A stretch of 64,000 bases of DNA from Planctomycetales bacterium. GTDB lineage: Bacteria > Planctomycetota > Planctomycetia > Planctomycetales > Planctomycetaceae. Shown in pieces: positions 1 to 9,535 of the stretch. Position 1 is the first letter of the stretch, and each line of letters starts with the position of its first letter. A program made the position numbers and the translations under genes. The notes beneath the pieces were generated by a model that worked only from the letters and a program-made list of their open reading frames with translations, was not told the origin of the DNA and did not search any database. Location: the NCBI GenBank assembly GCA_026400835.1, contig JAPLOA010000082.1:1-64000 (forward strand), in the 5' to 3' direction.

Positions 1-1035
1 GCTGGAAATCACTCCGAACTGTGAACGCATGTAGTGTCGCTGTCCTGTCCGCTGCGAGATCTTGCAGGCGCACTTGCCGCGTTGCAGCCATCCGGTAACT
101 CAGGCTGCCGTCATGACCGTTGCAGAACAGCATGAATGGCGAGACGTCATCGCCGTCGCCCCTGTCGAAACTCTCGCCTCGGCACTGGAAGGACACGCTT
201 GCACCACCGGCAACAACACCAGCCTTGCAGAACCAGAGACCGGTTCGGACGGCGTGCTGTTCAGTCTATCGAGCGTCGTTTGTGAAGTTGCCACGGACTC
301 ATCGCTGCAGCATCGTCACGTATGACTGGCAAAAACACTCCGGCTTGAAAGAGGTCGGAGTGCAACCGGAGTGATTGCCCTTTCGCATCAGGCGAAGGGC
401 ATCGTGTTGAACTTCGGAAGGAGAGCCATCGCGTCCCAAAAGGACAATCCCTATTACGCAGAACTTCCAGAAAGAGGTTCTGTACAAAAGTCCCACCAGG
501 GCTGTTAATGAGGGTGCTCGGGTTTAGGCGTCCCGGCGATTCGGAGCCGCACATAACCGCGTCTTTCATGCTTTGTTCCGATCAGTCACAAGCAGAGACA
601 ACCGATCGCCGAGCGAATGAATCGCCTCAATGGACGAGGGGTTTCGGAACGTCTCTGGAGAGGTTTCACTACTCGTTGCCAGTGTTATGAACGAGATCAA
701 CGAAAGTAGCAGAATGTCATCATACAATCGAAATCAGAACGCTGGCTCTCGAATTCACGATGGGGAACGAAGTCGGAAAAAAAATTGGCGGACGAATCTC
801 GCCGATGCTGCTACTTTGAATAGCTGATCGGTGTGAAAAGCAAACCATCAAAAATGCGATTGAGAATCAAATTTGGAAGATGAACAGTTCGGAGATTCCT
901 CTCCGCAGAGTTGATTGAGCAAAGAGTTCGACCGTGACAAGAAAACGACACCGCTGAAACCACCCGTGAGATCAATTCTCCCGGGCTCATCAAACATCGC
1001 ATTGATACAATTTTATACAGAATCGGAATTGGAAA
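1..1035. other. Left-edge region without a recognisable gene
   Basis: Short open frames exist on both strands but none has a recognisable domain, a convincing ribosome-binding site or a neighbour that would support it. The frame at about 62-325 on the plus strand reads as a generic polar peptide and could be the tail of a decayed gene. The last 100 bases before 1036 are AT-richer and may hold the promoter of the RTX-type gene, but I see no clear -35/-10 pair. Confidence 0.4.
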
Positions 1036-3792
1036 ATGATTAGTTTTAACTGGCTGAAATCACTGAGAGCATCCGCGGGTTGCACACGCGTTTCGCGGAG
1101 AAGCCGCGTTAAGCCCCTCGGAAGATTGGCGAATATTTCCATGCAACTGGAATCCAGAGTCCTGCTGAGCGCCACGGCCAGTTATGACGCAATTGCTCAT
1201 TCGCTTAATGTTTCTTCCACAGAATCTGAATCGCTGACAATTTCCTCGGATGCAAATCAGCATGTCGTGGTCAATGGTATCGTCGTTCAGAACGCCGGAG
1301 CCAACGTCAGCTCAGCTGATGTTTATGCCATCGTGGTGAATGGTGGTATTGGAAACAACATCATCAATCTGAATGCCGTAACAAAATCTTCATTCCCGAT
1401 GTGTACGTCAATCACCATCAACGGGAATAACGGTGACGACACTATCCACGGAAGCGAATATGGAGACGTGATTAATGGCGGGAGCGGCAACGATAAGCTG
1501 ACCGGTGGCAGCGGGGATGATTCGCTGGTTGGAGGATCGGGAGACGACACCTATCTGTTTGCGACCGCAACGACAGCGGAAGCGGACACGGTGGCTGAAG
1601 CTCCGAGCGGAGGCACGGATACACTGTCGTTCAGCTCTCTGACGACGGATGTGATGCTCAGTCTCGAGACATCGATTGTGCAGACGGTGCATGCGAATCG
1701 GTCACTGAAATTGAATGCCTCCAGTGTGTTTGAAGACATCATCGGCGGCTCAGGCAACGACACCCTGACCGGCAACGCGCTGGCGAACAAGCTGACAAGC
1801 AACGCCGGGAATGACCGGCTGAACGGTGGCAGCGGTGATGATTCCCTGGCTGGCGGATCGGGAGATGACAGCTATGTGTTTCGGACCGCAACGACAGCGG
1901 AAGCGGACACTGTGGCTGAAGCTCCAAACGCAGGCACGGATACACTTTCGTTCAGCACTCTGACGACGGATGTGATGTGCAGTCTCGAGACATCGATTGT
2001 CCAGACAGTGCATTCGAATCGGTCGCTGAAATTGAATGCTGGCAGTGTGATTGAAGATGTCGTCGGTGGCTCGGGCAACGACACAATCACGGGCAACTTA
2101 CTGGCGAATACGCTGACGGGGAATGCCGGGAATGACCGGCTGACCGGTGGCAGCGGGAATGATTCGCTGGTTGGTGGATCGGGAGATGACAACTATGTGT
2201 TTGCGACCGCCACGACATCGGAAGCCGACACCGCCACTGAAGCTGCGAATGGGGGCACGGACAGGCTTTCGTTCAGCTCTCTGACGTCTGACGTGATGCT
2301 CAGCCTCGAGACATCGATTGTGCAGACAGTGCATTCGAATCGGTCACTGAAATTGAATTCCGGCAGTGTGTTTGAAGATATCGTCGGTGGCTCGGGCAAC
2401 GACACGCTGACGGGTAACTTGCTGGCGAACACGCTGACGAGCAACGCCGGCAACGACCGGCTGACTGGTGGCGGCGGTAATGATTCGCTGGTTGGCGGAT
2501 CGGGAGATGACAACTATGTGTTTGCGAACGCAACGACGGCGGAAGCAGACACCGCGACCGAAGCTGCGAGTGGGGGCACAGACCGGCTTTCGTTCAGCTC
2601 CCTGACGACGGATGTGATGTGCAGTCTCGAGACATCGATTGTCCAGACGGTGCATGCGAATCGGTCGCTGAAGTTTAATGCTGGCAGTGTATTTGAAGAT
2701 GTCGTCGGCGGCTCAGGCAACGACACCATCACGGGCAACTTACTGGCGAATGCGCTGACGGGAAATGCCGGGAACGACCGGCTGACCGGTGGCAGCGGTG
2801 ATGATTCGCTGGTTGGCGGATCGGGAGATGATAACTATGTCTTCGCGACCGCATTGACGGCGGAAGCGGACACGCTCACCGAAGCCACGAGTGCGGGTAC
2901 AGATACGCTTTCGTTCAGCTCACTGACCACTGGTGTAGTCCTCAGCCTGGAGACATCGCTTCTGCAGACAGTGCATTCGAATCGGTCGCTGAAACTTAGC
3001 TCTTCGTCGACATTTGAGTGCGCCACGGGTGGCTCCGCCGATGACAGGCTAACCGGAAACTCTCAGTCCAACACTCTGCAAGGTGGCCTCGGGAATGACA
3101 CTCTCGCCGGCGGTGTGGGCGACGATTCACTGTTCGGCGGCAGCGGTGACGATTCGCTAAGTGGCGGTGATAACAGCGATTCACTCTTTGGCCAGTCAGG
3201 AAATGACTCGGTGTCAGGTGGATTGGGAGACGACCAGATCACAGGCGATGATGGTAACGACGTCCTCAGCGGTGGCGACGGAGCGGACGACATCTCCGGA
3301 GGCCTCGGTGACGACTCCTGCTCCGGAGGAACCGGGGATGACAGCATCGACGGCGATGATGGTATCGACAGCGTCTCAGGAGATGATGGAAACGACTCAC
3401 TCGACGGCGATGAAGGTGACGACAGCATCGACGGAGGAGATGGCAATGATGACATCAAAGGCGGCGGCGGCAATGATGATCTACGAGGCGGAAACGGCAG
3501 CGATGACATGGATGGAGAATTCGGCGACGACATTGTCCGCGGCGGCCTCGGCAACGACTGGGTCAAAGGCGGCGACGGTTCTGATGACCTGTTCGGAGAT
3601 CAGGACGACGATTCCCTGTTTGGAGGAGGCGGCGACGACAACATTACCGGCGGAACGGGAACTGACGACCTGAATGGCGAAGATGGCGACGACAATCTTC
3701 GCGGCAGCGGCAAAGATCGTAAGAACGGTGGCAGTGGCAGCAACCGGGACGATGATTCCGGAGAAGACGAATCCGGTGACGACAGTCCTTAA
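1036..3792 (+). CDS. Secreted RTX-type calcium-binding repeat protein with LEPR-like N-terminus
   Basis: A 918-residue protein, probably exported and cell-surface associated. Residues 1-36 are basic, followed by QLESRVLLSA at 37-46, a variant of the LEPR-XLL motif found at the N-termini of large planctomycete surface proteins. From about residue 148 the protein is made of GGxGNDxLxGG nonapeptides, the calcium-binding beta-roll motif of the RTX/hemolysin family. Residues 148-682 are five copies of a 107-residue unit (nonapeptides, then a segment with EADT, LSFSSLTTDV and QTVHSNRSLKLN). After that comes a plain RTX array rich in Asp and Gly to the C-terminus. The protein is very acidic. Calcium-dependent folding is known for the family; the specific role (adhesin, matrix or S-layer-like protein) is unknown. 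The ATG at 1036 is preceded by a weak GGAA. A strong terminator follows at 3883-3914. A related protein with the same 107-residue unit is encoded at 34144-38901. Confidence 0.85.
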   Translation: MISFNWLKSLRASAGCTRVSRRSRVKPLGRLANISMQLESRVLLSATASYDAIAHSLNVSSTESESLTISSDANQHVVVNGIVVQNAGANVSSADVYAIVVNGGIGNNIINLNAVTKSSFPMCTSITINGNNGDDTIHGSEYGDVINGGSGNDKLTGGSGDDSLVGGSGDDTYLFATATTAEADTVAEAPSGGTDTLSFSSLTTDVMLSLETSIVQTVHANRSLKLNASSVFEDIIGGSGNDTLTGNALANKLTSNAGNDRLNGGSGDDSLAGGSGDDSYVFRTATTAEADTVAEAPNAGTDTLSFSTLTTDVMCSLETSIVQTVHSNRSLKLNAGSVIEDVVGGSGNDTITGNLLANTLTGNAGNDRLTGGSGNDSLVGGSGDDNYVFATATTSEADTATEAANGGTDRLSFSSLTSDVMLSLETSIVQTVHSNRSLKLNSGSVFEDIVGGSGNDTLTGNLLANTLTSNAGNDRLTGGGGNDSLVGGSGDDNYVFANATTAEADTATEAASGGTDRLSFSSLTTDVMCSLETSIVQTVHANRSLKFNAGSVFEDVVGGSGNDTITGNLLANALTGNAGNDRLTGGSGDDSLVGGSGDDNYVFATALTAEADTLTEATSAGTDTLSFSSLTTGVVLSLETSLLQTVHSNRSLKLSSSSTFECATGGSADDRLTGNSQSNTLQGGLGNDTLAGGVGDDSLFGGSGDDSLSGGDNSDSLFGQSGNDSVSGGLGDDQITGDDGNDVLSGGDGADDISGGLGDDSCSGGTGDDSIDGDDGIDSVSGDDGNDSLDGDEGDDSIDGGDGNDDIKGGGGNDDLRGGNGSDDMDGEFGDDIVRGGLGNDWVKGGDGSDDLFGDQDDDSLFGGGGDDNITGGTGTDDLNGEDGDDNLRGSGKDRKNGGSGSNRDDDSGEDESGDDSP
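1477..3081 (+). repeat. Five tandem 321-bp repeats inside the RTX-type gene
   Basis: The sequence ATCGATTG and its flanks recur at 1671, 1992, 2313, 2634 and (as ATCGCTTC) 2955, always exactly 321 bases apart. This gives five in-frame copies of a 107-codon unit. Copies 1-4 are nearly identical at the DNA level; copy 5 is more diverged. Unit phase is arbitrary; I set it at the first GGSGND. Confidence 0.93.
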
Positions 3793-3815
3793 TTCTTCCC
3801 GATGGCTGAATTCAT

Positions 3816-3866
3816 TGCCTCTGGCCGATTGATCGGTGACTCTGCACTGATCGGTCGCCAGAGGCA
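3816..3866. repeat. Long hairpin in the 3' region of the RTX-type gene
   Basis: TGCCTCTGGC at 3816-3825 is repeated inverted as GCCAGAGGCA at 3857-3866. The 31-base interior holds an imperfect GATCGGTGA/ACTGATCGG pairing. It sits 23 bases after the stop codon and just before the terminator; it could protect the 3' end of the transcript. Confidence 0.55.
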
Positions 3867-3882
3867 TGAACCTCCCAAATTG

Positions 3883-3914
3883 AACGCCTGCCGTTAATTC
3901 GGCAGGCGTTTTTT
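3883..3914 (+). terminator. Intrinsic terminator of the RTX-type gene
   Basis: AACGCCTGCCG at 3883-3893 pairs perfectly with CGGCAGGCGTT at 3900-3910 around the loop TTAATT. A run of six T ends at 3914. It lies about 90 bases after the stop at 3792. Confidence 0.9.
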
Positions 3915-4342
3915 GTTTCCAGGCCAGACGTGTGGGTTGCGGAACACAGCGATGAGAACCGCAAGCCCGGGCGACAACTCGTGACGCCTGGGATGGCTTG
4001 TGCGATGAATTCTGGAGGCCTCGTGCCCGTACCGAGTGACCAGTGTAATTTAGTTCCGCGGGCTTGATTTACCGTTCAGCTTCCCTCCTCGCTTCAGCGA
4101 ACGTTTCAAGAGCGATCGCTCAACCTCACGTTCGTCGAAGTGAACTGGTACCCGGATAGATTACTCCGGTTCAGCTCGGGAGCATTGTCACCATCGACTT
4201 GTCTTGATGATCAGACTGTGGTGGCGGGTAATATTTGTACTCGCGACGAACGTGGCCGTGGCATGGAAGTGGAATGCTCAACGGAGCGACGCTCCCCTTG
4301 ACTGACGGCCGTGAAGTGAAAGGACGGGCTTGATGGGGCCGG
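3915..4342. other. Intergenic region, no gene seen
   Basis: This region lies between the terminator of a plus-strand gene and the stop codon of a minus-strand gene. I see no coding frame with family resemblance, no tRNA and no strong second terminator here. Confidence 0.5.
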
Positions 4343-5200
4343 TCACTTGTCTTCGGCTTTTGCGGGGACTGTGGCGGGATAAACTTGTACGCCGTCCACG
4401 CGTACGTCGGGGCGAGCGGCTCGGAAGTCTTCAATACCTTTGGGACTTACGCTGCAGTCCTTATCAAAAAAGCACAGAATCTTCAGGTCGGGGATCTTCG
4501 AGAGATGCTTCAGTTTGGCATCGTTAAATTTGGGGTCACTCAGGATCGTGATAGCCTGAAGCCACTTCAATTCCTGCAGCGTTTGATATCCCTGTTCGGT
4601 AAGCAGCCCGAGGTTTAATTCGAGCCCTCGAAGTTGAATGAGGCCTTTCATTCGTGACAGGGTTTCATCCGTTGCTCCAATAAGATAAAGCTCGGTCAGC
4701 CTGGGGAGTTTCTGCATTTCTGCAATTGAACTGTCGGTAACCTGGTGTCCGTACAATCCCAGTTTCTTTAGCTGTGGAAAGCTCCCAAGAATACTTAATC
4801 CCTGATCGGTTACCCCAGACGGTAGATTCAGTTGTTCTTCAAGGTGTACGAGCGTTTCAAGCTTCTTAAATCCAACGTCCGTGACCGGTGTCTCAACGAG
4901 ATCGAGTTTTCGTAATTCGGTCATACTTGCGATGACATCCATCGCTTCGTCGCTGAGGGGGAAATGTACTAGAGAAAGGCGGCGAAGTTTCTGGAGAGCA
5001 CCAAGGTTTTTTATGCCGGTATTTGTGATCTGATGGGTGCCAAACAAAGTCAGGACTTCCAGATTGGTCATTCGGCCAATTGTAACGCAATCAGAATCTC
5101 CAATGTTGCTTACCCTCGCATCAAGCGATTTGAGATTGCGGCAACTCACAAGTTTGTCGAGATGCTCCCGGCATGATGTTCTGATAGAGCGCCACGTCAT
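4343..5200 (-). CDS. Leucine-rich-repeat protein, probable detached C-terminus of the upstream kinase
   Basis: A 285-residue frame made of about nine leucine-rich repeats of the LxxLxLxxTxxTDxGLxxL kind (for example NLEVLTLFGTHQITNTGIKN), a scaffold for protein-protein binding. It overlaps the kinase gene by 80 bases in another frame. The kinase C-terminus reads ...ALYQNIMPG and then nonsense, while this frame reads EHLDKLVSCRNLKSLD from the same point. Removing one base from the CCC at 5167-5169 would join them as ALYQNIMP-EHLDKLVSC. I therefore infer that it was once the C-terminal domain of the kinase. The formal ATG at 5198-5200 lies inside the kinase gene, so translational coupling as a separate protein is the alternative. 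The repeats themselves look intact and under selection. Confidence 0.75.
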   Translation of the reverse strand: MTWRSIRTSCREHLDKLVSCRNLKSLDARVSNIGDSDCVTIGRMTNLEVLTLFGTHQITNTGIKNLGALQKLRRLSLVHFPLSDEAMDVIASMTELRKLDLVETPVTDVGFKKLETLVHLEEQLNLPSGVTDQGLSILGSFPQLKKLGLYGHQVTDSSIAEMQKLPRLTELYLIGATDETLSRMKGLIQLRGLELNLGLLTEQGYQTLQELKWLQAITILSDPKFNDAKLKHLSKIPDLKILCFFDKDCSVSPKGIEDFRAARPDVRVDGVQVYPATVPAKAEDK

Positions 5201-8200
5201 TCAACTGCCATCGACCGTCCGGCAGTTTGACACCGGGGCCAGTCCATGCGATGACTCCACTCTCGTCAATCGTATTAAGAGCACCCCCAACAGACAGCAC
5301 CCATTCCGCGGCTTCGCGTTCTGCTTCGTAGTCGACGGGACCCGCGGCAGGGGCCAATGGAGTCGAGGCTGACGATGGTTCCATGCCCGAGACGGCTGAT
5401 TTGATGCCAGGAGCCATGACGTCGGTTTTTGCGGAGCCTGCAGGTTTCGGACGGATGGTAACAGGCAAGGCGACCCGAATACCAATGCTGCTGTAACGAA
5501 AGGTCGGGTGGTAGGCGAGGCGATTGGCGGCTCGGCAGTTGGGCGAACCGTATTTCCAATGGCCTCCCCGAAGCACACGCAGGGAGCCGGAGGATGGGGA
5601 TGGGCTGTTTGGATTAGTTGCGGGCGTTGCTTCCAACTTGCTGTCATAGGGGCGGTCCCACCCGTCCTGCACCCATTCATAGACATTCCCATGAATGTCG
5701 CACAGGCCATACGGATTTGCTTTCAACTCGCCCGCCGCATGCGTCCGGCCATCGGAGTTCGTCTCAAACCATCCGGCACGTGCCAGGTCTTCGTCCTTGT
5801 CACCGATCCAGTACATCGTGGTGGTTCCTGCTCGGCAGGCGTATTCCCATTCGGCTTCGGTCGGTAGCCGATATCCCGTACCGTCGAGTGGTGTGACGGT
5901 CTCGCCGTCTCGGAGATAGAACGGCTTGAGCTGTTCTTGCTGGCTCAGCTTCGCACAGAATTCAGCCGCATCGTTCCAGCTCACCGTTTCGACCGGGTGG
6001 CGGGTCGTGTCCAATCCGACTATGACGTCTTTCCCAGCCCCTGTGGGCGCGAAATGCGAGGGATTCACTCCCATGACCTTTTCATATTCCGCCTGAGTGA
6101 CTTCGTTGACACCCAAGTAGATCGCCTGCGTCAGGATCACTTTGTGCTGCGGAGCTTCGCTCTTGATGCACTCCTGCCAGTGCTTGTCTTCGCCAGAAAA
6201 CTTGAGGGCCTCTTCAATCTCCGCCGCAGTGCTGCCCATCGTGAACTCACCCGGCGGGATCAGACGGAACTTCATGCCGACGGAGTTGGTGTACTCGACC
6301 GGCATGCCGAGGTACCTGGCCCAAGCCTCCTGATGCAGTTTGGCTTGCTCGGCATCGAACCGCGCGATGGCGGGTGGAGGGGCCAGCGGAGTCGAGGCTG
6401 ACGATGGTGCCATGCCCGAGTCGGCTGGTTTCCGACGGACGGTCACAGGCAACGAAACCCGAAAACCAAGGTAGTCGCAACAATCGGACGGGCCGTGGGC
6501 GTTGCGAAAGGCGGCTCGGCAGGAGGACGTGACAGCGGCCCAATAGCCTCCCCGGACCACACGCTGGGCGCCGGCATTAGATGGGGCGACGGGGTTAATG
6601 GCTGGCTTTTCCTGAAATTCTCCATAGTACGTCAGCTCCCACCAATCTTCGACCCATTCAAACACGTTGCCGTGAATGCCGTACAGGCCATACGGATTTG
6701 CTTTCAACTCGCCTGCCGCATGCGTTCGGCCACCGGAGTTCGCCGTGAACCAGCCGGCACGCGTCAGGTCTTCATCCTTGTCACCGACCCAGTACTTCGT
6801 GGTGGTTCCTGCTCGACAGGCGTATTCCCATTCGGCTTCGGTCGGTAGCCGATATCCCGTACCTTCGAGTGGTGTGATCGTCTTACCGACTCGCAAGTAG
6901 AACGGTTTCAACTCTTCCTGTTTGCTCAGCTTCGCACAAAATTCGGCAGCGTCATTCCAACTGACCATTTCCACCGGAAGCCTGGTGGTTTCCATCCCGG
7001 CTACGGCCTGTTTCCCGGCCCCCATCGGAGAGAAATGTGACGGATTGACGCCCATCACTTTTTCATATTCCGCCTGAGTAATTTCATTGATGCCCATGTA
7101 GATCGCCTGCGTCAGGATCACCTTGTGCTGCGGAGCTTCGCTCTTGACGCAGTCCTGCCAGTGCTTATCTTCGCCCACAAACTTAAAAGCCTCTTCAATC
7201 TCACTCGAAGTACTGCCCATCATGAACTCACCGGGTGGAATCAGCCTGAACTTCATACCGATGGAGTTGGTATACTCCACATCGACATTCAGATACTTCG
7301 CCCAGGCTTCCTGATGCTGTCGGGCCTGCTCAGCGTCGAAAGGTGCGATGGCTGGCGGAGGAGCATCGGCAGGCCAGCCATGCCAGCCTGAGCCGGCTGA
7401 TTTTTTTGCAGGGGCCATGACGTCAGTATTTGCGGGACCCGTTGGTTCCAAACGGACGGTAATGGTTTGAGTGGCTCCGGCTTTGACGCGGAACTTCTGT
7501 GTAAACGATTCGAAGCCGCCTTTTGTCACTTTCAATGTGTGTTCTTTTTCGTCCGCTCGAATCTCGATCGGCTCCTGGCCGTTTCCGGTTTCCAGGGTGA
7601 TCGTTTGCTTCTCGTCGACGGAAATCACCGCACCGGCAATGTCCGGCTGGTCGGCTTCAATAATGATCGTGCCGGTCGGAGTCTTCAGGCGGAAGACAAG
7701 AACAGCCAGCAGCACTAACGCAGCTCCCCCGGCCAGCCCTCCGTAAATCCTCCAGGATCGACGTCCACCTTTGCCACCCGCCGCTTGAGGACGACGATTC
7801 TGCAAACGGACTCGACTTCGGCCGCGAGATGACACCGTACTCTGCGAATCCACGATAATCGATGGGGCGGACTGCAATAATGTCTCAGACTCAGGTGTAA
7901 CCAGCTTTGGGGTTGCTGACGGTGTCACTGGAAGCGTGTGAGTCGGAAGACTTTGCTGCGGTGAATTGGTCACCGGCATCAGGGTTTCTGCTGCTCCACT
8001 CAATGAGGGTGTTGTGTCTGATGCTTTGGCATTAAGGGAATCAGACACAAAAGTGTCCATGGTCGCATCAGAAGAATCGGAAGCGACATTGTCGCTCACA
8101 GCACGAAAATTCGGCATCGACATACGCGAGCCGACGCCCTGCGAAACTGCGGACCGCTGGGGCGACGCTGCGACAGCGTTGTGATTCAACCATAACTGCA

Positions 8201-9197
8201 GTTCGGCGATTAACTGTTCGCAGGAGGCGTATCGTTGCTCTGCCTGCTTGGCCGTCATCTTCTCCAGAATCTGCTGCAGCCCCTGATCCGCGTGACTGAT
8301 CTTCGGGATGATCGCCGACTGATGAGCCATCAGGCGTTTGACGATCGTATCGGCCTCAAACATGGCCCTGCCAGTGGTCAGGAAATATAGCGTGCAGCCG
8401 AGACTGTAAATATCGCTGCGTGCGTCTGCATTTTTGGAATCCATCGCCTGTTCGGGAGACATGTAATCGATCGTTCCCATCAACATTCCCGTACCGGTTA
8501 ACCCCGCGTCGGCCTTCACGGCATTTTCGCCATCATCAAATCGAGCAAGCCCCATGTCGAGAATTTTCACAAGGCCCGATTCGTCCAGCAGCAGATTCGC
8601 CGGTTTGATATCGCGATGCACAATGCCCTGACTATGGGCGAACGACAATCCTCGTGCCACTTGCAGGATGTATCCCACCGCAGATGCCAGACCGATTGCT
8701 CCCTGAGCTTTCACAAGTGAAGAAAGGTCGGTCCCCCTGATGTATTCCATCACCAGATAATGAGTTCCCTTGAACTCCCCTGCATCATGGGCCGTGACAA
8801 TGTTGGGATGATTCAACTGGGCCGCGGCCTCAACCTCTCGTTGAAATCGTCGTCGGCTGGTTTCGTCCTTGACGACGGCGGGCGAGATCACCTTTAGAGC
8901 GACCTCTCGCTTCATTGTTTTATGGCGAGCCTTGTAAACCTGCCCCATGCCCCCCTGGCCGATTTTCTCCAGGACAACGTAACTTCCAATGACGAGGCTG
9001 CTGGCTTTACCACTTAATGCCAGCTGAGCCTGAAACCGAGTCAAATGGCCACTGCGCACAAGCTGTTTTGCGACGACCTCTGGCAAAGTCGTCTCCAGTG
9101 GAAGCGCTGCGGTTTCACAACAGTCTTTGATCCGATCTGCCGTCAGAAGTCCTGTCTTCTCCAGTGCTTCCGTCAGTTGTGCAGTTGTAATAGCCAT
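5121..9197 (-). CDS. Membrane Ser/Thr protein kinase with PEGA-like and two SUMF1-like domains
   Basis: 1358 residues. An N-terminal helical segment (1-65) leads into a Hanks-type kinase domain: glycine loop GQGGMG at 80-85, VALK with Lys102, HRDIKPAN with Asp196, DMG in place of DFG at 214-216, and SPEQ at 247-250. A Ser/Thr/Pro-rich juxtamembrane region precedes one membrane helix at about 486-503. A PEGA-like beta domain (about 507-585) follows. Two sulfatase-modifying-factor (formylglycine-generating enzyme-like) domains lie at about 640-905 and 970-1230. At the RGG...C active-site position the first FGE cysteine is replaced (Ala in copy 1, Tyr in copy 2) while the second is kept. I therefore infer a binding or structural role outside the cytoplasm rather than formylglycine formation. 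The C-terminal AAEWVLSVGG segment usually leads into LRRs; here those lie in another frame at 4343-5200. The ATG is at 9195-9197. Confidence 0.9.
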   Translation of the reverse strand: MAITTAQLTEALEKTGLLTADRIKDCCETAALPLETTLPEVVAKQLVRSGHLTRFQAQLALSGKASSLVIGSYVVLEKIGQGGMGQVYKARHKTMKREVALKVISPAVVKDETSRRRFQREVEAAAQLNHPNIVTAHDAGEFKGTHYLVMEYIRGTDLSSLVKAQGAIGLASAVGYILQVARGLSFAHSQGIVHRDIKPANLLLDESGLVKILDMGLARFDDGENAVKADAGLTGTGMLMGTIDYMSPEQAMDSKNADARSDIYSLGCTLYFLTTGRAMFEADTIVKRLMAHQSAIIPKISHADQGLQQILEKMTAKQAEQRYASCEQLIAELQLWLNHNAVAASPQRSAVSQGVGSRMSMPNFRAVSDNVASDSSDATMDTFVSDSLNAKASDTTPSLSGAAETLMPVTNSPQQSLPTHTLPVTPSATPKLVTPESETLLQSAPSIIVDSQSTVSSRGRSRVRLQNRRPQAAGGKGGRRSWRIYGGLAGGAALVLLAVLVFRLKTPTGTIIIEADQPDIAGAVISVDEKQTITLETGNGQEPIEIRADEKEHTLKVTKGGFESFTQKFRVKAGATQTITVRLEPTGPANTDVMAPAKKSAGSGWHGWPADAPPPAIAPFDAEQARQHQEAWAKYLNVDVEYTNSIGMKFRLIPPGEFMMGSTSSEIEEAFKFVGEDKHWQDCVKSEAPQHKVILTQAIYMGINEITQAEYEKVMGVNPSHFSPMGAGKQAVAGMETTRLPVEMVSWNDAAEFCAKLSKQEELKPFYLRVGKTITPLEGTGYRLPTEAEWEYACRAGTTTKYWVGDKDEDLTRAGWFTANSGGRTHAAGELKANPYGLYGIHGNVFEWVEDWWELTYYGEFQEKPAINPVAPSNAGAQRVVRGGYWAAVTSSCRAAFRNAHGPSDCCDYLGFRVSLPVTVRRKPADSGMAPSSASTPLAPPPAIARFDAEQAKLHQEAWARYLGMPVEYTNSVGMKFRLIPPGEFTMGSTAAEIEEALKFSGEDKHWQECIKSEAPQHKVILTQAIYLGVNEVTQAEYEKVMGVNPSHFAPTGAGKDVIVGLDTTRHPVETVSWNDAAEFCAKLSQQEQLKPFYLRDGETVTPLDGTGYRLPTEAEWEYACRAGTTTMYWIGDKDEDLARAGWFETNSDGRTHAAGELKANPYGLCDIHGNVYEWVQDGWDRPYDSKLEATPATNPNSPSPSSGSLRVLRGGHWKYGSPNCRAANRLAYHPTFRYSSIGIRVALPVTIRPKPAGSAKTDVMAPGIKSAVSGMEPSSASTPLAPAAGPVDYEAEREAAEWVLSVGGALNTIDESGVIAWTGPGVKLPDGRWQLNDVALYQNIMPGASRQTCELPQSQIA
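5440..7330 (-). repeat. Direct duplication of the SUMF1-like domain, 981-bp period
   Basis: The same sequence (for example GTGGTTCCTGCTCG) occurs at 5821 and 6802, exactly 981 bases (327 codons) apart, inside long, highly similar blocks. This marks an in-frame tandem duplication of one domain plus its linker. Boundaries are approximate. Confidence 0.85.
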
Positions 9198-9469
9198 GTG
9201 TTACTCATTTCACTCCTGACTTAGTCGCGACTTAGAACCATGACTCACAAGGCAGGTCACCTTGCGGTGGTCATCGAACGCCTCTGATGCCGCACAGACA
9301 GTGCCTGGTTAAGCCGGGAAGCTGACGCCAAATCGAACAAAAATCCCGGCCCGTCAAGGCAGACCTTATTCCAACGGCAGATCGAATTCGCCACAAACGT
9401 GGTAAAACCAGGAGGACTGAAATACCGTGAAATCAATGCGTCAGTGCGAGGTGTTGCCGTGCCGATGAT

Positions 9470-9535
9470 AAAGCGATACGAGACATGAAAATGGCGACAT
9501 GGTTTCCGGGGAGATTTCGCAAAAATCCTGAAAGT
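9470..9535. repeat. Conserved 66-base intergenic element, copy 1
   Basis: Gap-free alignment with 21241-21306 gives 48 of 66 identical bases by hand count, including TACGAGA, GGCGACAT and AGATTT. Both copies lie about 270-360 bases before the start of a minus-strand gene. Function unknown: a promoter or regulatory element, or a remnant of a dispersed repeat. Confidence 0.65.

Noticed and set aside
3063-3566. Minus-strand Ser/Pro-rich frame
   Set aside because: It is the complement of the RTX nonapeptide array; low complexity follows from the Gly/Asp repeats.
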